Shown: positions 7,476 through 15,089, counted from the first letter of the stretch. The stretch: 18,308 nt of DNA from Lachnospiraceae bacterium (GCA_900770345.1 CAAGKF010000284.1:1-18308); one strand, 5' to 3'. Program-made: numbers and translations. The notes: a model not told the origin generated them from the letters alone.

Positions 7476-9040
7476 CAGATAACACCTCCTGACTCCGTTC
7501 CGACACATCCCCACAGCTTTTCTTCCAGCGTACGGTAACCAAAAGCTTCCGCCAGATGTTCCTTTCTGATCTCCGGCTCACCTGCCAGATCAGCAATGGT
7601 CCGCGCTACCTTCAGCACTCTGTGGTAGCCTCTGGCGCTGATCCCCCTGGCTTCATACACCTGCCTGGCAAACTTTTTTTCCGCCTCCCCCAGTCTGCAG
7701 AACCGCATAACCTCTCTCTGATCCATACGGCTGTTAAAACGGATCTTTGTCCCTTTAAACCTGCGGCTCTGGATTTCTACCGCCTGTTCCACTCTGGCCC
7801 GTATGACAGCAGAGCTTTCTCCTTTTGTACCCTCCTGATTCAGCTCACTGAATGTAACAGGCGAGGCCTCCGCACAAATATCAAACCGTTCCAGTATAGG
7901 CCGGGATATACGTCCAAGGTAATTCCGTATCTGCTGCTCTGAACAACGGCAGCGGTTCCTGTCTGGATAGAAGCCGCAGGGACAAGGATTCATTGCCGCC
8001 GTCAGCAGGAAATCCGCCGGAAACTCAAAGGTCCCCGCCGCCCTGGTAACTGTGACCTTTCTCTCCTCCAGCGGCTGGCGCAGAACCTCTATGGAAGCTT
8101 TGCCGAAAAGAGGAAGCTCATCCAGGAACAGAACACCTCCCGAAGCCAGCGAGAGCTCTCCCGGCTTCGGAATACTTCCTCCTCCCGTCAGTCCACGCGG
8201 TGAAACCGTATGGTGAGGACTTCTGAAAGGTCTCCGCGAAAGAAGAGGACGTCCCGGAGGAAGCAGGCCGCATACACTGTAGATTTTGGAGATTTCGATA
8301 TTCTCTTCCCTGGTCAGAGACGGCAGGATAGTAGGAAGACGTCTGGCGATCATAGTCTTTCCCGTACCGGCCATACCATTGATCAGCAGGCCGTGCATCC
8401 CGGCAGCGGCCACCTCTGCCGCCCGCTTCAGCACCAGCTGTCCGTTTACATCCTCATAATCCTCTTTGTATCCTGTTTTCTCCCCACAGTTCTCTTCTTC
8501 CGTTTCCGCCTCCTCTGTAATATACTCCTCATGCCCCCGCAGGAACTGTACCATCTGACTCAGAGAATTCACACCGATGATGCGGATTCCTTCAATCACT
8601 TCCCCTTCTTTTCTGTTGCCTCCGGGAAGAAAACACCGCTTCATTCCTCTCTCTTTCGCAGCTGTAACCAGGGACAGAACACCGCTGACCGGCTTCACTC
8701 TCCCATCCAGCCCCAATTCTCCGATGACCATACTGTCTGCCAGCTTTCTCGTATCCAGCTGCTGAAACGCTCCAAGAACCGCAATCGCAATCGGAAGATC
8801 AAAAGCAGTCCCTCCTTTTCGTATACCTGCCGGTGACAGATTAACTGTAATTTTTTTGGGAGGCATGCGGAAACCGGAGTTTTTCAGAGCCGTCCTGACC
8901 CGATCCTGAGCCTCCCTCACCTCCGTAGCAAGCTGACCTGAAATTAAAAAACCCGGAAGCCCGTCCGAAACATCCGCTTCCACAGAGACAATATAGCCGG
9001 CAACAGCCTGTATGCCTCCACTGTAAATTTGTGTAAACAT
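7475..9040 (-). CDS. comM: YifB/ComM family Mg-chelatase-like AAA+ ATPase
   Basis: ComM is a AAA+ hexameric helicase that promotes branch migration during integration of DNA in transformation (shown for Vibrio and Haemophilus proteins). The 521-residue product has an N-terminal ChlI-like domain (GLPGFLISG, then VNLSPAGIRKGGTAFDLPIA), a Walker A GMAGTGKT at 222-229 and a Walker B LFLDEL at 304-309. A four-cysteine cluster follows (Cys353, 355, 364, 366), and it ends with the Mg-chelatase C-terminal domain. A Glu-rich linker lies at about 170-197. The start at 9040 follows AAAGGAG by 7 bases. It overlaps dprA by one base, and the promoter at 9161-9189 probably serves comM-dprA-topA. Confidence 0.95.
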   Translation of the reverse strand: MFTQIYSGGIQAVAGYIVSVEADVSDGLPGFLISGQLATEVREAQDRVRTALKNSGFRMPPKKITVNLSPAGIRKGGTAFDLPIAIAVLGAFQQLDTRKLADSMVIGELGLDGRVKPVSGVLSLVTAAKERGMKRCFLPGGNRKEGEVIEGIRIIGVNSLSQMVQFLRGHEEYITEEAETEEENCGEKTGYKEDYEDVNGQLVLKRAAEVAAAGMHGLLINGMAGTGKTMIARRLPTILPSLTREENIEISKIYSVCGLLPPGRPLLSRRPFRSPHHTVSPRGLTGGGSIPKPGELSLASGGVLFLDELPLFGKASIEVLRQPLEERKVTVTRAAGTFEFPADFLLTAAMNPCPCGFYPDRNRCRCSEQQIRNYLGRISRPILERFDICAEASPVTFSELNQEGTKGESSAVIRARVEQAVEIQSRRFKGTKIRFNSRMDQREVMRFCRLGEAEKKFARQVYEARGISARGYHRVLKVARTIADLAGEPEIRKEHLAEAFGYRTLEEKLWGCVGTESGGVI

Positions 9041-9160
9041 TCACACGCTCCTTTCCTGCAATGACAAAATTTCCTTTGGAATCCAGCGGTACGAAAGGTA
9101 CCCATACAACTATCAGAAAATCAGAATGAATATCTCAGAATATTTTTATCAGATAAGTCT

Positions 9161-9189
9161 ACTATACTAAAAGTACTGCAAAATAGCAA
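9161..9189 (-). promoter_or_regulatory. promoter of the comM-dprA-topA unit
   Basis: On the minus strand TTGCTA (9189-9184) and TATAGT (9166-9161) are 17 bp apart. The start would be near 9154, giving a leader of about 115 bases before comM. It sits immediately after the stop of the preceding gene at 9204, which has no visible terminator. Confidence 0.55.
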
Positions 9190-9203
9190 GATTTCCTTCC
9201 GTA

Positions 9204-9998
9204 CTATAACTGGAATTCTGTCATATAAGGGCGAAAGCGCATGGGCAAATGGCCGCGCTGGCATGCCGGGTTTTTGCGCTCACGAATGGCAATGGCGTCA
9301 AAAAAGGTCTTCCACAAATTCTCGTAAACCGCCTCATCACCGGATGCAAGAAGCCAGTCCTGCCAGTTCTCCGGATCGCTGCCGGCCCTTTCCTTCTCTC
9401 CGTCTGAAAACCAGTCTGTGAGAAACCAATCCTTCCCCGCAGGATGGACCGAAGCTTTTCTGCGGTTTTCATCATAGATAATCCAGTTTTCCTCCGGCAG
9501 ACGATCTGCAAAATGAGGCGAAAGAAGGGGAAGTACATCATTTTTCGGTCCGATACGGCTGGCCAGCACACCTCCGGCTATCTGAGAGAAGCGGATAAAC
9601 TCCAGCTGCTGATGGCTTTCATTTGTTACATTCCGGCAGATCCGGAAAATCTCATATACCTCCGGCAGCTGCATCATATCCACGATCTTCGGTCCATGCT
9701 TAAAGGCACTGACCAGAAAACGGTAGATCCTGTCTGCCCGATCTGGCTCCTGACTCAGGGAAGCTGTATAGATCTGCCGGTATATCTCCTGGGACAGCCT
9801 GCTGCAGACAGCAGAGAGCACCTTACGCACCTTTTGTTCCGTCCTCTCTACCTCCACATACTCACAGAACAGCTCGATCTCATTGTAATCTCCCCTGATC
9901 TCAAGACGTACATTCTCATGACCTTTGCGGCTCATCCATCCGTCATAGACGCCGCAGAGGATACTTTCAAATTCCGGTCCGCAAACATATACGGTCAT
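9204..9998 (-). CDS. TIGR03915/DUF4130-type probable DNA metabolism protein
   Basis: The 264-residue protein begins MTVYVCGPEFESILCGVYDG, the pattern I recognise for the TIGR03915 (DUF4130) family. Its function is unproven. In other bacteria the domain is fused to a UdgX-type uracil-DNA-glycosylase-like domain, which points to DNA repair. Recognisable parts are FLVSAFKHGPKIVDMMQLPE in the middle, the HQQLEFIRFSQIAGGVLASR stretch, and the C-terminal NLWKTFFDAIAIRERKNPAC with RGHLPMRFRPYMTEF. The start at 9998 has GGAGGAAGG just upstream. It lies 17 bp after its usual partner, the radical SAM protein, and is expected to share that gene's LexA-box promoter. Family call is confident; biochemical role is not known to me. 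Confidence 0.88.
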   Translation of the reverse strand: MTVYVCGPEFESILCGVYDGWMSRKGHENVRLEIRGDYNEIELFCEYVEVERTEQKVRKVLSAVCSRLSQEIYRQIYTASLSQEPDRADRIYRFLVSAFKHGPKIVDMMQLPEVYEIFRICRNVTNESHQQLEFIRFSQIAGGVLASRIGPKNDVLPLLSPHFADRLPEENWIIYDENRRKASVHPAGKDWFLTDWFSDGEKERAGSDPENWQDWLLASGDEAVYENLWKTFFDAIAIRERKNPACQRGHLPMRFRPYMTEFQL

Positions 9999-10015
9999 AA
10001 TCCTTCCTCCTGCCT

Positions 10016-11500
10016 CTATAAATTTCCCAGCACACTGCTGTATATATCGTCCTTCGTCACCGGCATTTCCAGATGCATATCATCAAAAAGAGACAGCTGC
10101 CGGTAACTGTTTTTCTGTTCAATATCCCAGACGGCCCTGCGCTCGGCTCCGATCAGTTCGCTGGTAATCGCATCCTGATCCAGACGCACACCTGTGTCCA
10201 TCCGGCCGCCGCAGGTCACAAAATACCGTGCCCGCTTCCATACTACTCCCAGCTTTTTCAGATCTTCGAAAGCCAGGCTGCCCTTTTTTCTGGCTGCAGC
10301 AATACGTTTTGCCGACTTCACTCCCATCCCCGGAACCCGGAGGAGACGGCTGTAGGGAGCGGTGTTTACTTCTACCGGAAATTCTTCCAGATGATTCAGC
10401 GCCCAGTCACATTTTGGATCCAGAAATACATTAAAATTCGGTCTGCTTTCCGACAAAAGCTCCTCCGCTTTAAATCCGTAAAACCGCAGAAGCCAGTCCG
10501 CCTGATACAGCCGGTGTTCTCTCAAAAGAGGCGGTCCGCCCGGAAGAGAAGGGAGACTGCTGTCTTCATTCACAGGGATATAAGCAGAATAAAACACCCT
10601 CTTTAACCCGTAATTCTCATACAGAGCCTGAGAAACCAAAAGCATCTGAAAATCATTTTCCGACGTGGCTCCCACGATCATCTGGGTGCTCTGCCCGGCA
10701 GGGACAAAAGGTGCGGCCTGATAACAGGAAGATGGCAGCGCCAGCCCTCCTGATCCGCCTTGCAAAAGGCCCGTTCCCATCCCGGCAATCTCCGGCCGGA
10801 TCAGAGAAGCACCTCCTGCAAAACCGGCTCTTTCCACGGCATATGCCTTTCTGTACTCCCTGTCATAGCCCAAAAGGTGACTGGAAAGAGAGATCCCCTT
10901 CTGGATACGGCGCATGGGCTTCAGTATTTTATCCCTGGTCTTGCCCGGCGCCAGCTCCTTCAGCCCCTGTGCCGTAGGCAGCTCCAGATTGATGCTCATC
11001 CTGTCTGCAAGAAAACCCGTCCGCTCCACCAGCTCCGGAGAAGCCCCCGGAATCGTCTTCACATGAATATAGCCATTGAACCGATAGCTGTTCCTCAGTT
11101 TATACAGTGTTTCATAGATCAGCTCCATTGTATGATCCGCACTGTAAAGAATACCGGAGCTGAGAAAAAGGCCCTCTATATAATTTCTCCTGTAAAACTC
11201 CATGGTCAGACGGCATACCTCATCCGGTGTAAAAGCCGTACGAACCACATCGTTTGTACAACGGTTCACACAATATTTGCAGTCGTATATACATTGATTC
11301 GTAAAAAGGATCTTAAGCAGGGATATACACCGTCCATCCGCGGCAAAGCTGTGGCAGATGCCGGCTTCGGAGGTATTCCCCAAATAACCGGACTTTCCCC
11401 GTCTTTTCACACCGCTGGAAGTGCAGGCCACATCATATTTGGCCGCGTCTGTCAGAATTTTCAGTTTTTCCTGTATACTCAGATCTTCCTGTATCAGCAT
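10016..11500 (-). CDS. TIGR03916-type radical SAM protein, putative DNA modification/repair
   Basis: The 494-residue protein has the radical SAM 4Fe-4S motif CIYDCKYC (Cys70, Cys74, Cys77) followed by VNRCTND. A helix-hairpin-helix DNA-binding motif lies at about 386-423 (LLRVPGMGVKSAKRIAAA), and QLSLF at 468-472 resembles the sliding-clamp-binding motif. Two more cysteines at 49 and 58 precede the cluster. This is the TIGR03916 architecture: a radical SAM enzyme predicted to act on DNA, reaction unknown. The start at 11500 was chosen for AGAAGG 6 bases upstream; the longer frame to 11563 would read through the promoter. It is the first gene of the pair with the TIGR03915 protein. Two LexA boxes bracket its promoter, so it is probably DNA-damage inducible. 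Confidence 0.9.
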   Translation of the reverse strand: MLIQEDLSIQEKLKILTDAAKYDVACTSSGVKRRGKSGYLGNTSEAGICHSFAADGRCISLLKILFTNQCIYDCKYCVNRCTNDVVRTAFTPDEVCRLTMEFYRRNYIEGLFLSSGILYSADHTMELIYETLYKLRNSYRFNGYIHVKTIPGASPELVERTGFLADRMSINLELPTAQGLKELAPGKTRDKILKPMRRIQKGISLSSHLLGYDREYRKAYAVERAGFAGGASLIRPEIAGMGTGLLQGGSGGLALPSSCYQAAPFVPAGQSTQMIVGATSENDFQMLLVSQALYENYGLKRVFYSAYIPVNEDSSLPSLPGGPPLLREHRLYQADWLLRFYGFKAEELLSESRPNFNVFLDPKCDWALNHLEEFPVEVNTAPYSRLLRVPGMGVKSAKRIAAARKKGSLAFEDLKKLGVVWKRARYFVTCGGRMDTGVRLDQDAITSELIGAERRAVWDIEQKNSYRQLSLFDDMHLEMPVTKDDIYSSVLGNL

Positions 11501-11514
11501 ATCGAGCCTTCTTT

Positions 11515-11528
11515 CGAACATATGTTTG
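11515..11528. promoter_or_regulatory. LexA (SOS) box, promoter-proximal
   Basis: CGAACATATGTTTG matches the Gram-positive LexA consensus CGAACRNRYGTTYG at all positions. It covers roughly +1 to +14 of the predicted transcript of the radical SAM operon and lies 14 bases upstream of the ATG, where bound LexA would block initiation. Confidence 0.85.
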
Positions 11529-11534
11529 TTTTTT

Positions 11535-11563
11535 ACTATAACACATCTCCGACTTAAATTCAA
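11535..11563 (-). promoter_or_regulatory. promoter of the radical SAM/TIGR03915 operon
   Basis: On the minus strand TTGAAT (11563-11558) and TATAGT (11540-11535) are 17 bp apart. The start near 11528 gives a leader of about 28 bases. One LexA box lies just downstream and another 9 bp upstream of the -35. Confidence 0.7.
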
Positions 11564-11572
11564 GATAAAATC

Positions 11573-11586
11573 AGAACATATGTTCT
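11573..11586. promoter_or_regulatory. second LexA (SOS) box
   Basis: AGAACATATGTTCT is a perfect 14-bp palindrome carrying the GAAC-N4-GTTC core and the same central ATAT as the first box. It differs from the consensus only at its two outer bases. It sits 9 bp upstream of the -35 box, so paired LexA dimers would flank the polymerase site. Confidence 0.7.
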
Positions 11587-11613
11587 TAATATTTCCTGCC
11601 TTCTGAGCATTTG

Positions 11614-11657
11614 AAAAAATAAGAGCCTTCTGCCACTGTACATGACAAAAAGCTCTT
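11614..11657 (-). terminator. intrinsic terminator of galE
   Basis: On the minus strand, 26 bases after the galE stop, AAGAGCTTTTTGTC (11657-11644) pairs with GGCAGAAGGCTCTT (11634-11621). This is a 14-bp stem with three G-U pairs and a 9-base loop, followed by ATTTTTT (11620-11614). Strong Rho-independent terminator separating galE from the SOS operon. Confidence 0.85.
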
Positions 11658-11682
11658 TTCCTGTTATCTTTCTGTAAAGCTA

Positions 11683-12699
11683 TTATTCCCTGTATCCGTC
11701 CGGATTCATAGACTGCCAGCGCCAGGAATCAGCGCACATCTCTTCAATTCCTTTTTCCGCTTTCCAGCCCAGCTCTTTTCCGGCTTTGCTGCTGTCAGAA
11801 TAGCAGGTGGCAACGTCACCTGCCCTTCGCGGCTGAATTTCATATTTCAGTGTCTTTTTGCAGGCTTTTTCATACGCATGAAGAACATCAAGGACACTGT
11901 AACCCACACCGGTACCCAGATTGTAGATGCTTACGCCTTCCTTATCTTCCAGCTTCTTCAGAGCCTTCACATGGCCCTTTGCAAGATCCACAACATGAAT
12001 ATAGTCCCTTACGCCGGTACCGTCCGGTGTGTCATAATCATTGCCGAAAACATTCAGATGATCCAGCTTTCCTACTGCAACCTGAGCAATATAGGGAACC
12101 AGATTGTTCGGAATACCCTTGGGATCCTCACCGATCAGACCGCTTTCATGGGCACCGATCGGATTGAAGTAGCGCAGAAGAACCACATTCCAATCCGGAT
12201 CTGCCGTGTGGAGATCTGTCAGGATCTGCTCCAGCATTCCCTTGGTTCTTCCGTAGGGATTGGTAATCTCCCCCTTTGGACACTCTTCTGTGATCGGAAT
12301 CTCGGCAGGATCGCCGTACACGGTGGCGGAGGAACTGAACACAATATTTTTGACACCATGATTTCTCATCTCATCACAGAGAATTAACGTTCCCGTTATA
12401 TTATTATGATAATATTCCAGAGGCTTGCGCACGGACTCACCCACTGCCTTCAGGCCCGCAAAATGAATGACAGAATCGATCCTTTCCTTGTCAAATATCT
12501 CTTTCATCGCCTGACGGTCCAGAAGGTCCGCCTCATAAAATGTAACTTTTTTTCCCGTAATCTGCTCCACCCGGTCCAGAGCCTTTTTGCTGGAATTGTA
12601 CAGATTGTCTGCAACCACAACCTCATACCCCGCATTCAGCAGCTCCACACATGTATGACTGCCAATATATCCGGCTCCGCCTGTTACTAAAATTGCCAT
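11683..12699 (-). CDS. galE: UDP-glucose 4-epimerase
   Basis: GalE interconverts UDP-glucose and UDP-galactose (Leloir pathway and supply of galactosyl units for surface polysaccharides), with bound NAD+ in the cytosol. The 338-residue product is the normal family length. It starts MAILVTGGAGYIGSH with the NAD-binding GGAGYIG at 7-13. It has the SDR catalytic Ser in SSSATVYG (about 122-129) and Tyr149/Lys153 in YGRTK. The VLLRYFNPIGAHESGLIGED and GTGVRDYIHVVDLAKGH blocks are typical of GalE. The start at 12699 has AAGGAGG 8 bases upstream; the upstream extension to 12825 lies over the leader. It is apparently monocistronic, with its own promoter, a hairpin in its leader and a strong terminator. 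Confidence 0.97.
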   Translation of the reverse strand: MAILVTGGAGYIGSHTCVELLNAGYEVVVADNLYNSSKKALDRVEQITGKKVTFYEADLLDRQAMKEIFDKERIDSVIHFAGLKAVGESVRKPLEYYHNNITGTLILCDEMRNHGVKNIVFSSSATVYGDPAEIPITEECPKGEITNPYGRTKGMLEQILTDLHTADPDWNVVLLRYFNPIGAHESGLIGEDPKGIPNNLVPYIAQVAVGKLDHLNVFGNDYDTPDGTGVRDYIHVVDLAKGHVKALKKLEDKEGVSIYNLGTGVGYSVLDVLHAYEKACKKTLKYEIQPRRAGDVATCYSDSSKAGKELGWKAEKGIEEMCADSWRWQSMNPDGYRE

Positions 12700-12743
12700 A
12701 ATCCTTCCTCCTTGCCAGTTTCCGCTGTTCTGCATGCACATCA

Positions 12744-12779
12744 CCGAAAAGGGCTTCGTCCTTCCAAAGCCCCTTCCGG
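12744..12779 (-). promoter_or_regulatory. stable hairpin in the galE leader
   Basis: CCGGAAGGGGCTT (12779-12767) pairs with AAGCCCTTTTCGG (12756-12744) on the minus strand, giving 13 pairs including two G-U, with a 10-base loop. No T tract follows. It lies between the galE promoter and its ribosome binding site; it could also help end sigK transcripts. Role unknown. Confidence 0.45.
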
Positions 12780-12789
12780 CATTATACAT

Positions 12790-12818
12790 AGTATAATGGC
12801 AATCCACAGACAATGCAA
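12790..12818 (-). promoter_or_regulatory. probable galE promoter
   Basis: On the minus strand TTGCAT (12818-12813) and TATACT (12795-12790) are 17 bp apart. A second possible -10, TATAAT, lies at 12786-12781 without a good -35. Either would start transcription about 75-85 bases before galE. Confidence 0.45.
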
Positions 12819-12830
12819 TGCACAATTCTT

Positions 12831-13241
12831 CTATCTGTTTGCAATATTTTTTGATTTAAACTGAGCCCGTATTTTCTCGATGGCTTTTTTCTCGATGCGG
12901 GATACATACGACCGCGATATCCCCAGCTGCGCCGCGATCTCCCGCTGCGTATGCTCCTTTCCTCTGTAAAGGCCGTAGCGCATGCCAAGCACTGTTCTCT
13001 CTGTCTCTGTCAGACAGGACTCAAAGGCTTCGTACAGCTCCTCCACATCCTGTTTTAAGATCATGGTATCCAGTGTTTCTTTGTTATCCATCTCTATGAC
13101 ATCCACAAGGCTTACAGTCTCTCCATCCTTGTCTACGCCGATGGGTTCAAAAAGGGATACTTCTTTTGAATATTTTCTGCTGGCCCGCAGGAGCATAAGG
13201 ATCTCATTTGCTATCCTCTCCCAAACTCTCCTCTGACGCAC
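12831..13241 (-). CDS. sigK: 3' half of an interrupted sigK (sporulation sigma-K)
   Basis: Sigma-K directs late mother-cell transcription during sporulation. From 13208 to the stop, about 125 codons match the C-terminal half of sigma-K. NEILMLLRASRK corresponds to NEILMHLRALKK of B. subtilis, followed by VSLFEPIGVDKDG and the region 4 helix-turn-helix TQREIAAQLGISRSYVSRIE. Region 2, needed for core binding and -10 recognition, is entirely missing, so this fragment cannot work alone. The open frame runs to a GTG at 13241, but those last 11 codons are recombinase DNA read in another frame and overlap its 3' end by 38 bp. The break falls at AATGA, as in the B. subtilis skin element. I read it as a gene restored by DNA excision; a dead remnant is the alternative. 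Confidence 0.9.
   Translation of the reverse strand: MRQRRVWERIANEILMLLRASRKYSKEVSLFEPIGVDKDGETVSLVDVIEMDNKETLDTMILKQDVEELYEAFESCLTETERTVLGMRYGLYRGKEHTQREIAAQLGISRSYVSRIEKKAIEKIRAQFKSKNIANR
13198..13217. other. predicted recombination (att) site at the sigK junction
   Basis: On the minus strand AGGAT (13217-13213) and ATCCT (13202-13198) form an inverted repeat around AATGA (13208-13204). AATGA is the 5-bp core I recall for the B. subtilis sigK rearrangement. sigma-K homology starts exactly here and the recombinase gene ends here (its TGA is bases 3-5 of the core), which marks one boundary of the intervening element. The partner site is not in the window. Confidence 0.6.
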
Positions 13242-14871
13242 CGAACAGAACTACATGTGCATGAACACCATCCCATACCACCTTTCGGATAAGGGTACGA
13301 AAGGCGGCACGCTTCTGCTCAATGGTCATTTCGTCCATTCCGTCCCTGAATGCAGAAAGAAACCGGCCCATTCCATTCAATTCCGCTTCACTGAGGACAT
13401 TCCGTGATATCTGCTCCTCCAGTTCACGGATTCGGATGTCAAGACTCCGGCACTCCTGATCCATATGGCCTATATGCTTTGCCACAGGATCCCTGGCAGC
13501 GCTGCCTTCCAGTTCAATGAGAGAATCCATCAGGGCTTCCATTTTCTTTTCCGCAGCTGCTTTTTCCTGACGCAGCGAGGCAAGGCGCTCCCCGGAATCT
13601 GTATGACCGGCACAGAATCTTCGGCTCTGCTCCAGCCGGCGGGCAAAGGCTTTCTTATCCTCCTCCAGCAGTTTAATCTGCTCTGCAACAATCATATCCA
13701 GCGTATTTCCATTCACATTTTTCCCACTGCAGATACTGCTCTTGCTGCGTTCTTTCATTTTACACACATAGGTATAGACCGGTTTCCCATCGGCAGCCTT
13801 TCGTTTGCTTAGCTTCGGATACATGGGACTGCCGCAGCTGCAGTACAGAAGACCGGTAAGCAGAGCCTCATTGCTGCGGGGCTTATGATAGGCTTTGGAC
13901 TTATTTCGTTCCAGCGATTCCTGCACACTGACCCAGACCCGCCCCGGAATAATGCCCGGATGCTGACCGACAGATATGATCCACTCACACACAGGCCGGC
14001 AGATTGCCGCCCTGCCTTTTTCCTGATCCGTGCGGTTATATGCCAGAATTCCATGCACGCCGTCAAAGGCCTCTCTGCCGGAAAATAATTCTGCATCCTT
14101 TTTTATAAAATAATCATAGATATCCTGATCAGCAACGGCGTATACCGGATTCTGCAGAATTCCTTTGATCGCAAAACGGCTGAAGCAGTTATTCTTCTTT
14201 GTTTTTATGCCCCGCTTCATCAATTCTGCCTCTGCGGCGGTCAGAGAATCTGTTTCGATGTATAAAGCATAAACAGCCTTTACAATATCCGCTTCTTCCG
14301 GTATCAGCTTCAGTCTGCAGGCTTTCCTGGATTTCCCGTCAACTGTCACATTCCTGACACTTTCCGAAGCATACCCGGTAGGTGTTGTACCGCCAAGCCA
14401 CCGCCCTGTTTTTGCCAGCTCATGCATATTGTCACGGATACGCTCAGCAATGGTTTCACGCTCCAGCTGCGAAAAGACAGACGCGATATACATCATGGCC
14501 CGCCCCATGGGCGTGCCGGTATCAAACTGCTCTTTAATCGAAACAAAAGCAATATCCAGACGGGATAATTCTTCGATCAAACCGGCAAAGTCGCTGATAT
14601 TGCGGCTGATACGGTCCAGACGATAAACTATGATCGCCCGGAACTTATGTTTCCCGGCAGCATTCATCATCTTTCGGAAGCCCGGACGGTTCAGATTCCC
14701 TCCTGAAAAGCCTTCGTCTTCATAAACAATGATATTTTCAGCAGCTATTTCTCCATAATGCTCACGGATATACGCTCTGCAGAGTTCAATCTGATTGCCT
14801 ATACTCTCGCCTTTTCCGGTAAACTTCGATTTGCGGGAATAGACAGCGATACAGTCTTCATTTTTTCTCAT
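13204..14871 (-). CDS. large serine recombinase, SpoIVCA-like sigK element excisionase
   Basis: The 555-residue product has an N-terminal resolvase domain with catalytic Ser15 in VYSRKS and the arginines of YRLDRISRN. Next come FSQLERETIAERIRDNM (the end of the catalytic domain), a Recombinase domain (GGTTPTGYASE onward), and a zinc ribbon (LLYCSCGSPMYPKL with later Cys pairs). A coiled-coil stretch and a C-terminal region that usually recognises att DNA follow. The start at 14871 has GGGAGG 5 bases upstream. It lies directly against the sigK 3' half and its stop is inside the predicted crossover core. By analogy with SpoIVCA it would excise the element in the mother cell. Family certain; the specific role is inferred from position. 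Confidence 0.92.
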   Translation of the reverse strand: MRKNEDCIAVYSRKSKFTGKGESIGNQIELCRAYIREHYGEIAAENIIVYEDEGFSGGNLNRPGFRKMMNAAGKHKFRAIIVYRLDRISRNISDFAGLIEELSRLDIAFVSIKEQFDTGTPMGRAMMYIASVFSQLERETIAERIRDNMHELAKTGRWLGGTTPTGYASESVRNVTVDGKSRKACRLKLIPEEADIVKAVYALYIETDSLTAAEAELMKRGIKTKKNNCFSRFAIKGILQNPVYAVADQDIYDYFIKKDAELFSGREAFDGVHGILAYNRTDQEKGRAAICRPVCEWIISVGQHPGIIPGRVWVSVQESLERNKSKAYHKPRSNEALLTGLLYCSCGSPMYPKLSKRKAADGKPVYTYVCKMKERSKSSICSGKNVNGNTLDMIVAEQIKLLEEDKKAFARRLEQSRRFCAGHTDSGERLASLRQEKAAAEKKMEALMDSLIELEGSAARDPVAKHIGHMDQECRSLDIRIRELEEQISRNVLSEAELNGMGRFLSAFRDGMDEMTIEQKRAAFRTLIRKVVWDGVHAHVVLFGASEESLGEDSK

Positions 14872-14893
14872 ATTTACCTCCCTGCACCGGTAC

Positions 14894-14901
14894 ATTATAT
14901 G
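14894..14901 (-). promoter_or_regulatory. recombinase -10 element, sigma-E-like
   Basis: CATATAAT on the minus strand lies about 22 bases upstream of the recombinase ATG. It matches the sigma-E -10 consensus CATACANT at 7 of 8 positions, and TATAAT is also a sigma-A -10. I see no clear -35 for either sigma factor. B. subtilis spoIVCA is sigma-E dependent, so mother-cell expression is plausible. Confidence 0.35.
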
Positions 14902-15089
14902 CCCTCTGCCTTATTCTGTTGTACTGCTTTTTCATGTACCGACAGCTGCAGCTGCAAAAATATCCGGGACATCGTCAGTCATAAGGGACAATTTTTCTCT
15001 CATAGACTAAATATCAGGATAACAGTTGAAAGGACAGGACAACGCCGCGGCAGGAAGAAATCCCGGCTGAACTGTCACATACCGGGGAG

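Noticed and set aside
10760..11557. 265-codon plus-strand ORF opposite the radical SAM gene
   Set aside because: It is antisense to a protein with clear Fe-S and HhH motifs, and its own translation shows no recognisable fold; it is a shadow.
13204..13241. GTG at 13241 as the true start of a free-standing sigma factor gene
   Set aside because: The first 11 codons are recombinase sequence read in another frame, sigma-K homology begins at 13208, and region 2 is missing. It is better read as a split gene.
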